DNA of 64,000 bases from Aradus depressus (taxonomy: Eukaryota; Arthropoda; Insecta; Hemiptera; Aradidae). The notes beneath the pieces were generated by a model. The model had not been told where the DNA came from. It did not search any database and worked only from the letters and a program-made list of their open reading frames with translations. The translations under genes were made by a program, and so were the position numbers. The stretch is from positions 5,157,107-5,221,106 of the forward strand of contig OY759225.1 in assembly GCA_963662175.1 (NCBI GenBank). Reading direction: 5' to 3'. Positions 21,345-31,458 of the stretch are shown one piece after another. Position 1 is the first letter of the stretch; every line of letters starts with the position of its first letter.

Positions 21345-21890
21345 CAGTGGGTGGGCAGTGGGTGAGCAGTGAGTGAGCAGTGAGTGAGTGGTCAGCAGTG
21401 AGCAGTGAGTGAGTAGTGGGCAGTGAGTAGTGAGCAGTGAGTAGTGAGCAGTGAGTGAGTGGGCAGTGAGCAGTGAGTGGTCAGCAGTGAGTGAGTGAGC
21501 AGTGAGCAGTGAGTGATTGAGTGAGTAGTGAGCAGTGAGTGATTGGGCAGTGAGCAGTGAGTAGTGAGCAGTGAGTGAGTGAGCAGTGAGTGGTCAGTGA
21601 GCAGTGAGTGGGCAGTGAGTGAGTGAGCAGTGAGTGAGTGGGCAGTCAGCAGTGAGGGGGCAGTGAGCAGTGAGTGAGTGAGCAGTGAGTAGTGAGCAGT
21701 GAGTGAGTGGGCGGTGAGCAGTGAGTGAGTGGGCGGTGAGCAGTGAGTGGGCAGTGAGTAGTGAGTGAGTGGTCAGTGAGTGGGCAGTGAGCAGTGAGTG
21801 AGTGAGTGGTCAGCAGTGAGTAGTGAGCAGTGGGTGGGCAGTGGGTGGGTGGGCAGTGAGTGAGTGAGTGGGCAGTGAGTGAGTGAGTGG
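21345..21890. repeat. GTGAG/CAGTGAG minisatellite at the truncated 5' end of the Penelope element
   Basis: About 550 bp of irregular repeats of CAGTGAGTGAG, CAGTGAGTAGTGAG and CAGTGGGTGG. It lies exactly between the truncated 5' end of the RT ORF and the inverted tail copy, so it belongs to the insertion. Long open frames across it are repeat artefacts. Confidence 0.85.
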
Positions 21891-21992
21891 ATGGAATAGA
21901 CAATATTTCAAAAAATAAGTTTGTTTTATTTATTTATTACAAATTTCCACAATATGTCCGCGTTCCTCAACTTAGAAATATAAGGTATACAT

Positions 21993-22962
21993 ATTTTTCC
22001 AAGTATTCACAAAACTACATCTTTAAAAAAAATAACTTTTTACAAACATTCTTTTAAAAATGGATAGAAAATGCATCGTTATGAAAAGTATAACACTGTT
22101 GTCATACCTTTCGGTGGAAGGAGTAATATATTTTTTGGCGGAACTAAACCCTTCGATTATATACCAAAATTTAATAAATAAGTATATACATATATGAATA
22201 TATAAATTTGTTTTCATATTCACAAAACTACAACGTTTAAAAGAATAACTTTTTACACAACATTATTTTAAAAAGTAAGGGTTCAATGCTCTTATCCTTT
22301 TCCTGGTCGCTTTACTCTCGGTGTCCTGCATTTTCCTTACACGTGTTCAATTAGAATTCCGAGTCTTTAATGAGTAGATGACATTGCTCATACCCGGAAC
22401 CACCAGAATAGAATAGAATGGTTTTTATTAAAAGAAGAAAAATAACATCATTTCAATAAATATACAAAGAAAACAACTTTGTAATAAAACTGATGTCTAA
22501 TGATGTAAGATCCATCTTTTATCAGGACCAACAATGAGAAACTTCTCGATTCAAATATCTCAATATTAATCACACTTAAAATTTTATCCTGAGAGAGTTG
22601 GCTTGCAAAAACTAACATCTCATTTTTAAAGGGACAAAATGGAAGACAAAGATTGAATGAAGAGTGAGGGGTGTTTTCACGATTCGATGTTATGGAGGGG
22701 ATATTTCACCAGTAGAATATCCATTGAAATAAACTGACTCCGTCTCAAAACCCTTATTTCTTCTACTTATATAAGGTATATATTTATATATATTTCTATC
22801 AAATATCCACAAAACTACAATTAAAAGAAAAACCTTTTACAAAACATTATTATAAAAACTAGTAGAAAATGTATCATTATGAAAAGTATGCCATCCTCTT
22901 TGTAGAAACAAAGTAGCATTTATGTCTTCTGATTTTCCTGAGAACAAGAGGAATCATCCTAT
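21993..22962. other. AT-rich 3' flank of the U2 zinc-finger gene
   Basis: No coding sequence recognised. Continues the unit sequence interrupted by the Penelope insertion, with a mutated version (CCGAGT) of the unit hairpin at about 22,357 and the shared zinc-finger 3' flank. Confidence 0.5.
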
Positions 22963-25915
22963 TTACGTATCAGACAACCTACAACATGGTTTCGATCCAT
23001 TTAGCGGATCGACTAAGACCGTGATAACAGATTTTCTGCAAATTATCATTGAATCTTTACAACTATAGTTGCACAACTTACTATGGAAAGGTTTCCCTCC
23101 CTTATGTATCAATATATGCCTCTTCAAACTGTTAGATGCTCTACAAACAAAGTTGCACAAGGTACATTGGAAAGGTTTCTCTACCTTATGTACCAACATA
23201 TGCTTCTTCAAATAGTTAGCCAATTTACAACTGTAGCTGCACGACGTACATTGGAAAGGTTTCTCTCCCTTATGCAGCAACATATGCCTCTTCAAATTGG
23301 TAGATCCTCTACAACTGTAGTTGCACAACGTACATTGGAAAGGTTTCTCTCCCTTGTGTATCAACATATGCCTCTTCAAATAGTTAGATTCTCTACAACT
23401 ATAGTTGCACAACGTACATTGGAAAGGTTTCTCTCCCGTATGAATCAACATATGCCTCTTCAAATAGTTAGATTCTCTACAACTATAGTTGCACAACGTA
23501 CATTGGAAAGGTTTCTCTCCCTTATGTATCAACATATGCCTCTTCAAGCTGTCAGCTACTCTAAAGCTATAGTTGCACAACGTACATTGGAAAGGTTTCT
23601 CTCCCTTATGTATCAACATATGCCTCTTCAAATTGTTAGATTCTCTACAACTATAGTTGCACAACGTACATTGGAAAGGTTTTTCTTCCTTATGTATCAA
23701 CATATGCCTCTTCAAGCTGTTAGCTACTGTAAAGCTATAGTTGCACAACGTACATTGAAAAGGTTTCTCTCCTGTATGTTTCAACATATGCCTCTTCAAA
23801 CAGTTAGCTAATCTACAACTGTAGCTGCACAACGTACATTGGAAAGGTTTCTCTTCCTCATGTATCAACATATGAGTCTTCAAACGGCTAGATGCTCTAC
23901 AACTGTAGTTGCACAACGTACATTGGAAAGGTTTCTCTCCTGTATGTAACAACATATGCCTCTTCAAATAGTTAGATTCTCTACAACTATAGTTGCACAA
24001 CGTACATTGGAAAGGTTTCTCTCCCTTATGTATCAACATATGCCTCTTCAAGCTGTCAGCTACTCTAAAGCTATAGTTGCACAACGTACATTGGAAAGGT
24101 TTCTCTCCCTTATGTATCAACATATGCCTCTTCAAGCTGTCAGCTACTCTAAAGCTATAGTTGCACAACGTACATTGGAAAGGTTTCTCTCCCTTATGTA
24201 TCAACATATGCCTCTTCAAATTGTTAGATTCTCTACAACTATAGTTGCACAACGTACATTGGAAAGGTTTTTCTTCCTTATGTATCAACATATGCCTCTT
24301 CAAGCTGTTAGCTACTGTAAAGCTATAGTTGCACAACGTACATTGAAAAGGTTTCTCTCCTGTATGTTTCAACATATGCCTCTTCAAACAGTTAGCTAAT
24401 CTACAACTGTAGCTGCACAACGTACATTGGAAAGGTTTCTCTTCCTCATGTATCAACATATGAGTCTTCAAACGGCTAGATGCTCTACAACTGTAGTTGC
24501 ACAGCGTACATTGGAAAGGTTTCTCTCCTGTATGTAACAACATATGCCTCCTCAAATTGCTAGATGTTCTACATCTGAAGCTGCATAATGTACATTGAAA
24601 AGGTTTCTCTCCTGTATGTAACAACATATGCTTCTTCAACTTGTAAGAATCTTTACAACTGTAGCTACAGGATGAACATTGGAACCTTTTCAGCACATTT
24701 CTCTTCAAAAAGCTAATGTTATTGTCTTCCGATGTTGACCGTGTGTCCAGCAGTGGAGTGACGGCTCTTATATGCCGCCAAACAATGTGTTTTCTGAGTC
24801 TGCCTAGGCTGGCTGACGTATGACCACAATGAAAACACACCATCCACACGGAGGCAACAGCATCACCTGAAACAGATTGGAATAAATATCTTTAAAGACT
24901 TTGTGCTTCAGCAAAGCGCTTGACAAGTACACTGCAGTTCTCTATTGGTCATCTATCTCTGTCTCTCGTATATCGATAAAAACAATAATCAGACCTATAT
25001 AGACTCCGGTCTATGGACCGCTAGCTAAGAATAAGACTACACATAAAATCAAGTATGCTAAAGTTTGGACGACTTACAGCAGTGATTCTCTATCAGCAGC
25101 TCCGGTTCTTCTTTAATATAAACTTTCCGTTCTTCTTTGATGTGGTTATTTCGTTCTCCAAAATCTGAAAACACAACCAAAAAAATTAGACAAAATTCGA
25201 TTCCATATGTCTGTCACAGCAAAATGTCACTTTCGTAGTTCTGCCACAGCAAAATGTCACTTTCGTATGTCTGACACAGCAAACATCACTTTAGTAAGTC
25301 TGCCACAGCAAAATGTCACATGTCGCATGTCAGCCACAGCAAACATCACTTTAGTAAGTCTGCCACAGCGAAATGTCACTTTCGTATGTCTGACACAGCA
25401 AAATGTCACTAGTACGGCCTCTCAGTGTAGCCATACATTGTACACTATCGACTGTAAGTAATTTATATTAGAAGTGATTTTAATTGACATATCTTGCGTT
25501 AAACTCTATAAAACATACTCAATTTAAAATAATTATACATATTTTTTCCGGCCTCTTCACTTTATCAAAGTTGTAACTTTGAATCCCAGTTAAATTTTTT
25601 TGATTCTGAAGTAAAAATGTTTACTACTTACTGTTAGAAAAATTAACAGGTATTTAGTAATAAATAAATAAGAGAATATTAAAAAAAGAAGTTGAAGAAA
25701 ATAATAAGGAGAATTGAATAGATAGAAAGGTGGATATGGTATTGTGTTCAAGTGGTTATCTCAGATAGTACAATATAACCGAAGTGAACCGACCTTGACA
25801 GGTCATGCTTTAAGTTTCACACCCTATAATGTACACTACTTACAGACAGCAACAGAGGTTTCCTCTTCTGAGAGGTTTGGCTCCTGTTTAATGTCCATCC
25901 TTCTGTCTCCTTGGC
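22963..25915 (-). CDS. C2H2 zinc-finger protein with 19 tandem fingers, U2
   Basis: Same three-exon structure as the U1 gene: exons 25915-25844 (72 bp), 25164-25078 (87 bp) and 24866-22963, all with AG acceptors and GTAAGT donors in matching phase. The first exon here reads MDIKQEP. The large exon has the N-terminal CFHC finger and 19 tandem 28-residue fingers. Fingers 3-9 and 10-15 are near-copies in the same order (RASSRLKT, RLANCLKR, TVANSLKR, RESNNLKR, RVADSLKR, RESNYLKR), so an internal block of six was duplicated, with one more finger repeated. The C-terminus differs from U1 and U3 by a small indel, ending GSKPCCRLSDT. Intron 1 holds a ~30 bp minisatellite. Likely nuclear DNA-binding protein; target unknown. 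Confidence 0.8.
25202..25412. repeat. ~30 bp minisatellite in intron of the U2 zinc-finger gene
   Basis: About seven copies of GTCTGCCACAGCAAAATGTC plus ACTTTCGTAT, with variants carrying AAACATCACTTTAGTA. The same family sits in the U4 gene intron at 52,508-52,640 and continues after the Penelope insertion at 53,250-53,290. Absent from U1 and U3. Confidence 0.85.
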
Positions 25916-26442
25916 CTGTCAACATAAATAATAACTATAAATATAGTTAGTAAGTTATTGTGACTCATGACAAGGTCATATCGCCTGTATAACTTTGGTC
26001 CCATTGGTTCTTGGTTCTCAAATCTGAGGACAAAATAGTGATTGGCAAATTCAGGACTCGTGAGTTTGAGCCAAAAATATACGTAGCTATTAGTGAATGC
26101 TATCACTGTTATTATTATATATCAAGTGACTTTATCACATGGATCACTGTAAATATATATTATACCTCCTAAAAAACTGTCTTGTGTTATTACTATAATA
26201 GTTGCCCCATTTTCAATATATTTATTACTTAACGAAACATAGGTATATGATTTTGTGTCAATATAAACACCAATTCGTGCTCTTCCTTGTTCTTTAGTCA
26301 AAAGCGGGGCTACAATCTGTTGAGAAAACACAGGGCTATATCATTGTTCAAGTATTTATTTATATTTTTTATTGATGAGAATCTAGTTGATGTATTCTGC
26401 TCAAGGTAGGTCAAAATTTCATTCAAAAGCAAAAACCACAAT
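25916..26442. other. Upstream region of the U2 zinc-finger gene
   Basis: No gene recognised. Contains SINE scraps near 25,963 and the single-copy homologue of the 61 bp satellite at 26303-26361. Confidence 0.45.
26303..26361 (+). repeat. Single-copy homologue of the 61 bp satellite, U2
   Basis: Matches 7136-7196 and aligns with the satellite monomer at 55,134. One copy only. Confidence 0.7.
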
Positions 26443-26525
26443 GGCCCCAACAATACCAAAAACCATAGCCTTCCCCACAGACAAACTGGCAACAATTCAA
26501 TCCGCGGACTTTTGGCCAAAATAAC
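26443..26525 (+). pseudogene. Possible Gag N-terminal fragment, U2
   Basis: Starts [14 protein letters not shown] and runs to [12 protein letters not shown] before a stop, longer than the U1 and U3 versions. It lies upstream of the Gag C-terminal piece. Identity as Gag is positional only. Confidence 0.3.
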
Positions 26526-26539
26526 AGTAGGCCTCAAAA

Positions 26540-26667
26540 AACCAAAGAGGTAGACCCCGCTTACGTTGGCTGGAGGACGACCTCAGAAGGATGGAGACGG
26601 GAGGCCGAGGATAGAGAAGAATGGCGGAAGATTGTTGCGGAGGCCCAGGTTCTAGAAGAACCATAGC
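26540..26667 (+). pseudogene. C-terminal fragment of a non-LTR retrotransposon ORF, U2
   Basis: Same fragment as 7578-7724, reading [17 protein letters not shown] deletion removes about ten bases after RRM, breaking the frame. The first basic residues are also missing. Confidence 0.55.
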
Positions 26668-26693
26668 GCCAGGGAAAGTAAAGTAAAAGTAAA

Positions 26694-27371
26694 CTTTTCA
26701 AAATGTTGACAAACGGGACAACAATTTTGGTTCCCAAAACACAGTCTCAATGAGAACCGCTCAGAAACCAATTGATACCAGAAAAATTATTTCCCCTTAT
26801 GAAATAACCCACGTTGAACAGAGTTCCCCCCTTGAAGAAAAGATAGACTAACGGACTTAACCACGAAATTAACTGACCATTTTTTAGATTTGTCTATAAA
26901 AGAAGGAACCTCCAGACCCATATCCGTGTTTTAAATCTCCTGATCAAATCACTTCCGTATTTTATTGATACTTTACAACGTAAGTGGATGATTGATACGG
27001 GATCACAAAAAAATTATATTTGTAATAGAGCAGTATTCCCAAATGCTAAAAGACATGAAGAATTTTACAGTAAAAACTCCCAACGGAGAGACATCAGGTA
27101 ATCAATATGTGTATTTAAAATTACTTTTTATATTTTCCGAATTTTACATCGTTAGTTACATTTTATATTTTTGATTTTAGTAATAAATACGATATTCTGT
27201 TAGGCGGCATGAAACCTAGACCTTAGACCTAGATAGTAGTGTAGATTTTAAAAGTAAGATATTAAATAATAAGTACGAAAATAAACCTCTATTAATTGTT
27301 ATTAAAACTCCGGAATAAAAATAAGTCCCGGAAAATAAATTGTCAGGTGAAAGTAAATAAAGAAAAAAGTA
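26694..27371 (+). pseudogene. Gag C-terminus and protease remnant, U2
   Basis: The best-preserved version of this part. A Gag-like tail (FGSQNTVSMRTAQKPIDTRK) ends at a stop near 26,850. The protease follows in another frame with SLPYFIDTLQRKWMIDTGSQ, keeping the catalytic DTG that U1 and U3 have lost. The protease frame ends after QRRDIR, so it is still not a complete enzyme. Confidence 0.7.
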
Positions 27372-28618
27372 GGGTATATTTTGCTACTTTTCTATCTGTT
27401 AAAAGGCCTATGTTATGGTACAGAAGTGCCAAGGCTTGAAGGGACCAGGGGGTCACCCTGGGTCTCGTGGATTTAAAGGGACCGTTGACTCCAGACATTC
27501 CTTTGATACAAGTCAATGGTGTGTCAAATGTTTGGTAAGGTTGCTATCTCTGTGAAATTTTATTGAAAACGCGAGCACCAGATGTAAACAACGGGGGTCA
27601 TTCAACCTTCAGTAAGTCTATGTAAAGTCAGAAGTTATTGTGGAATCTCGTTGACCTTCCTCCAGAAGACAGGCCTCTCCACCAAGATTTGCATATCATT
27701 TATTTCCAGATGAGCCCCCCCCCCCCCCCCCCCCTCCTCTCTTATCCCCCATAACTTCCTCAAATGTGCTTTCGCTTTGACGCAGCCATGGAGGCATAAT
27801 TGATTCATATGATCAAGCACCAAGAGAAGCACAATTAAGTTATTTTTAATTTTTATCTATTTTTTTTTTTTTTTTGTTTGAGTTCTATCACCATCAGGTT
27901 GCAATCTGTCCATATGCTCGGGGATATCTACAAGCTGAGAGTGTGTAAGCTCAATTCACTTATTTTTTGTCTATTTTTTTTTTTATTGTTTCCGTTGTGT
28001 CGTCGCCATCAGGCCTTTTTGAGGCGACTCCAATCAGCCCCCATCCCGTACGTGAGGGAGGTCAGCGAACTCCCTCTGGGGGAATCTTTCCCCTTAAAAC
28101 GATTTGGAGGTGTTGGGAAGGACCCAACTGTTGCCCTCTTAGTTACATATGGGAGGTGCGACTCTCAGAAAAATATGATGGAGTGATAGATGACATATTA
28201 CGATGGGAGTCGCCCGACTACGGGTTCTCCTTAATTTATGGGGGCAATATCGGAGAAGAAAAAATATTTTTCAAGTATGATTTTAAACATATCCATTAAC
28301 ACACATAAATGTAATTTTAATGTTTGTATGTATTCTTCTTTTTTTCTGTGATAGGGAAAACCCTGACTTCAAGCCGCGTAGGGGTTACTACGACGCCCCT
28401 CATGCGGATGAAGAAGACGAATTTTGGGACTGATTTTTTTAAAATAAATTTTCTTTCCAATATATTTGTTATTGAGTTATTTACATAATTCCTACTACAC
28501 TCATTAAAAATATAGTAGAGATAAAACCATGATTAATGAAGACCATCCTTCAGACCTCATAACCCATTGGGACCATTTGTTTACATCTGTTGACATCAAT
28601 TTGACCCCCTCCACTCCC
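27372..28618. mobile_element. Longer TIR element with captured coding exons, U2
   Basis: Left end is the same GGGTATATTT inverted-repeat end as at 8248, and the first 550 bp match the U1 element. From 27,945 it departs into about 490 bp carrying a two-exon coding remnant (28013-28433). It ends with an inverted copy of an internal segment (TGACCCCCTCCACTC at about 28,600 against GAGTGGAGGGGGTCCA at 8,504). The matching right terminal repeat is not seen. It occupies the same place in pol as the U1 element. Confidence 0.55.
28013..28433 (+). pseudogene. Two-exon coding remnant with OB-fold-like pattern
   Basis: Exon 1 begins after a pyrimidine-rich tract and CAG at 28012 and reads YVREVSELPLGESFPLKRFG, then after one frameshift near 28,148 EVRLSEKYDGVIDDIL and YGFSLIYGGN. 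An 80 bp intron (28275-28354, GTATGA to TAG) joins in frame to exon 2, ending in RRGYYDAPHADEEDEFWD and a stop. The LPLGE...(V/L)RLSEKY...LIYGG pattern recalls a small single-stranded-DNA-binding-like domain common in uncharacterised insect proteins linked to mobile DNA; that is recollection, not a search result. Base composition is richer in G+C than its surroundings. The frameshift makes it a pseudogene. Confidence 0.45.
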
Positions 28619-28964
28619 AATCAATTATCGATATCGATTCCTCTAGTTCTATCTTTTGTCCTCCTAGGAGAGATGAGATAATCCAAGACATTCCAAATCT
28701 ATCAAGAACAGACCGTCGCAATGAGGGGGAAAAAAGATTTATTCTTAACTTAGTCAAGAAATACCCAGAAATTATAAAACGTGAACAGGATGCTCTAATT
28801 TGTACAGGACTTCTGAAATATACTATCAGAACAGTAATGAAAATTCTGTACTATATATACGAGAAATTCCTGGCATTGCTGATCCTGATAAAGCTATCAA
28901 CATACAATCCAACCAAATCATTTTGGAACCTATCAATAAAACACAAAAGCCATTAAACTTTAAA
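28619..28964 (+). pseudogene. Pol linker remnant, U2
   Basis: Matches the protease-RT linker at 9,210-9,430 of U1 (RRDEI, KKYPEIIK equivalents) but with several frameshifts. It then jumps directly to the region upstream of integrase; RT and RNase H are absent from this copy. Confidence 0.6.
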
Positions 28965-29037
28965 CTCCCAGATAAAATAAAGTAAGGGCCTCGGCCGGGT
29001 TTCGAACCTACGACCTTGAGCTCAAAAGGCAAGCACG
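28965..29037 (-). mobile_element. SINE fragment inside integrase remnant, U2
   Basis: Shorter version of the fragment at 11022-11120, at the homologous point of the U2 element. It contains the B-box region GGGTTTCGAACC and the GGCAAGCACG end. Confidence 0.6.
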
Positions 29038-29664
29038 AATTATATTATATATTGACTGTTCCTCAAAATTACTAACATTATACCCTCTATTTAGTTTAAA
29101 CCAACCCCACATACAAGACAGTCTTCGAGGATACTTCAGACATTACCCCATATCTCAAACCATAAAAATGGATAACGGTCCCGAATTTTCCAACCACAGC
29201 CTTCAAAACTTTTTAAGACTCTATAACATTGAGCTCTATTATGTAACCCCAAACCAACCAGATTCTATGGGAACCATAGAAGGTGCGCATTCCACTTTGA
29301 TAGAAATGGACAATGCATAAAATTAAAATCTCCAAACATGAGTTCAGTGGAATTATTGAAATTAGCAAACATAACTTTTAATAATGCCCTACAAACAATT
29401 ACCTCCCTTTGAAATGACATTTGGTTACACTAACAACCTGTACAACTCGAATGCACAAGACATAATCCTTGACCAATAAATAAATAAATACCACCAAAAT
29501 CTAGAACTACTAAAAAACGAAATAAAAAGAATGCTCACTACAGAAAAAGAGAAACGAACTGAACGACTAAACGAAAACAGAGAACCTGAACCTGAACTCC
29601 CAGAAGGTCTATACCAGAAAGTAGGAAAAGACAAAGGTAAACCCAAATTAAGGAAATCCTTTAT
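29034..29664 (+). pseudogene. Integrase remnant, U2
   Basis: Keeps YPLFSLNQPHIQDSLRGYF, IKMDNGPEFSNH with the second catalytic Asp, and STLIEMDNA with the Glu. Better preserved than U1 in the C-terminal part (EKEKRTERLNENREPEPELP). Stops and frame changes occur throughout. Confidence 0.7.
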
Positions 29665-29868
29665 GGCTCATTTTCGCAGAAGGTGCCAATCGTTCTCCGG
29701 AGAGGATTCCGACTTCCCATTTATGATTTGGCAGTCAACAACAATTTCTTCATATACTATCAATCTTGCTTTGTAGCTGTACCGTTGTAGCTAGATGTAA
29801 AATATTATCCTTTTTTTTCTTTGTTAGCATGAGCTAATTTCTGTCTGCAGGTTTACGGCTAAGCAGAC

Positions 29869-30018
29869 ATGGCGCCACGGAAAATTACTGCGCAGGAGAA
29901 GAAACTCGCCAAGCGGGCGCGAGAAAAGGCCAGATATGAAAAAAACATGAGTGATCCAGTCAAAGCAATGGAAATCAAGAATAGAATGCATGCCAAATAT
30001 ATGAGAAGAACAGGCTGA
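29869..30018 (+). CDS. 49-residue basic N-terminal fragment in the TIR transposon
   Basis: Starts MAPRKITAQEKKLAKRAREK and continues RYEKNMSDPVKAMEIKNRMH to a stop. Strongly basic and probably helical, resembling the N-termini of several eukaryotic transposon-encoded proteins. An upstream CTGCAG at 29,846-29,851 could be a splice acceptor. Probably the first part of a longer protein whose remainder is lost or is the segment at 30072-30400. Confidence 0.4.
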   Translation: MAPRKITAQEKKLAKRAREKARYEKNMSDPVKAMEIKNRMHAKYMRRTG

Positions 30019-30071
30019 TATCAATGCTCCACTCCAAATTGAAGAATCCACCTCTCATCTGTCAGATGTTC

Positions 30072-30400
30072 TGGATTTTGCAATGGAAACTTCCTGAAGA
30101 CTTCCCTTCGATCAATCTGGCTACATGGAACTATCATGAATCCGGGCATGGTAAGGGTGCCCCAGACGGCATTGGAGGGGTTGTGAAAAGAACAGCAGAC
30201 AGAGAAGTAGACAGGGACGTGATATAATTGATATTAACTCGATGGTTCTTGCACTACAGAAGAAAATAATTTCGGTAGATTTTCCAATGATTCAAGGAAC
30301 TGCAATCCGAGAAATGTCTAATCCCATTCCCACTGGCATAAAAACGTTTCAAGGGAGTTTAAAAACTCACCAGGTCGTGTGGAAAAAGGTGCCTTGAGCA
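30072..30400 (+). pseudogene. C-terminal fragment with HESGHGKGAPDGIGG motif
   Basis: Encodes WNYHESGHGKGAPDGIGG followed by VVKRTADREV. After one frameshift it continues DIIDINSMVLALQKKIISVD and ends at a stop near 30,396. I recall the HGKGAPDG(I/V)GG...KR.AD pattern from uncharacterised animal proteins of repeat-rich genomes; it is not tied to an enzyme activity I can name. The location inside TIR ends supports a transposon origin. Confidence 0.5.
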
Positions 30401-30877
30401 TGATCCGCTTGAGCTGCTTTTCTTGTCCTATATTGAGCAAACCATTCTATTTTATAGTCAAATTCCTCAATTTTGAGTTCCGTTTCTCATAGTGAATTCC
30501 CTTGTGAGTTTCTCTTTTTAAACTGTTTAAATTGCATATTATAGGAACAATTTATTTGATAACGAGTATTGTGTGGTAGCTGCAAAATGTGATGTTTGAA
30601 CTAAGTTTGTGATAGTATACATTAATTACACACAACTAAATAAATAGGATAAGAATAATAAAGAATTTCTTCTATCTGTGTGCACATGTGTCTCATCTAG
30701 CCACATGAATTGAAATTTTAATTGATTAACTAAGGACCCTCATGCGTGGCCTACCTTTAAAATTCAATCATCATGGTATAGGGGATAGATCCTGATTTTT
30801 GCCAGAACTTGATTTCAACTATTAATTTTGAACTGAAAACGCAAGGTTCGGATTTGTCCTTTCTGTGAAAATGACCC

Positions 30878-31458
30878 TTATAATCCCCACACTAAACTAG
30901 CAATCAATCCAAATTCAAAAGCAATAGGAAAAATCTAAAACACTTCAAAATTCATCCACAACAAATTAAAAGTTATTCAGAAACAGACAGATCTTCCTTC
31001 TGTTTCAGAACTTCAAAAGAAGCCCCCAGACAAAGATCAGGATGATATCGCTACTCCTGCTGCTCCTTCCACAAGCTGCCAGAGCATATAAAATAAGAGA
31101 ATTAATTAAACAATTCAATGAAAATATAGAGAAAATCCGTGAAAATAACGATAAAATCAAACACTGTTTTGTAATTTTAACAAATGAATCAAATGTCATA
31201 GAACTGAAACAATTCTTCTCCCTCACACGCAATGTTTATTTACTATTGAATAAAATTAATGATCTGAGCCTTAGTATAGAATTTTGTAAGTTAGGAATAT
31301 TGCATTCAACAATTCTTAGTTTTCAAGATTTAAGGCAGGTGATTGAAAAACATATTGTGTTGGCAGATGTTAAAAATGATAATAGGAATTTAACAGTTGA
31401 ATACTCCTGGATGCAATCACTATTCTCAGTACATTTCACAAGTATCTTACTCACCTGA
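30878..31458 (+). pseudogene. Env-like remnant, U2
   Basis: An open frame (31042-31458) begins with a signal-peptide-like MISLLLLLLPQAARA and passes straight into the coiled-coil-like central region, skipping the furin site and fusion peptide seen at 48,227. It then runs into non-Env sequence after RQVIEKH. An in-place broken copy lacking the membrane anchor. Confidence 0.65.

Larger units (their letters stand above)
19200..21982 (-). mobile_element. Penelope-like retroelement with hammerhead motif, U2 only
   Basis: 2.78 kb, minus strand, flanked by a 10 bp duplication AGGTATACAT (19190-19199 and 21983-21992); the unoccupied site is at 45811-45820. From its 5' side (right): an inverted copy of the element's own tail (21893-21982), a GTGAG-type minisatellite (21345-21890), a 5'-truncated RT/GIY-YIG ORF (19726-21344), a 3' untranslated part, a hammerhead motif (19326-19369) and the tail (19200-19315). 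The tail at 19215-19310 and its inverted copy at 21893-21982 agree over about 90 bp. It is younger than the two-unit duplication. Confidence 0.85.
29665..30877 (+). mobile_element. 1.2 kb TIR transposon with remnant ORF, U2 only
   Basis: Inserted in the linker before Env. Left end GGCTCATTTTCGCAGAAGG and right end, reverse-complemented, GGGTCATTTTCACAGAAAGG, form imperfect inverted repeats of about 28 bp. A TTAT direct repeat flanks it (29661-29664 and 30878-30881); U1 at 11,690-11,697 shows the uninterrupted site. It carries the start and the end of one or two coding sequences (29869-30018 and 30072-30400) with the middle missing, so it looks like an internally deleted copy of a larger transposon. 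Superfamily not identified. Confidence 0.65.
12032..31312. repeat. Tandem unit U2, enlarged by LINE, Penelope and DNA transposon insertions
   Basis: Second copy of the unit. It is 19.3 kb long because it took in a 4.27 kb LINE (14856-19122), a 2.78 kb Penelope-like element (19200-21982), a 1.2 kb TIR element (29665-30877) and a 0.48 kb hAT-like MITE (13198-13682). It lacks the one-finger zinc-finger pseudogene block and the RT/RNase H part of the errantivirus-like element. It shares with U4 the hAT-like MITE and a ~30 bp minisatellite in the zinc-finger gene intron, which neither U1 nor U3 has. Confidence 0.82.

Noticed and set aside
21646..21903. 85-residue Ser/Thr/His-rich ORF
   Set aside because: Translation of the GTGAG-type minisatellite; purely repeat-driven.
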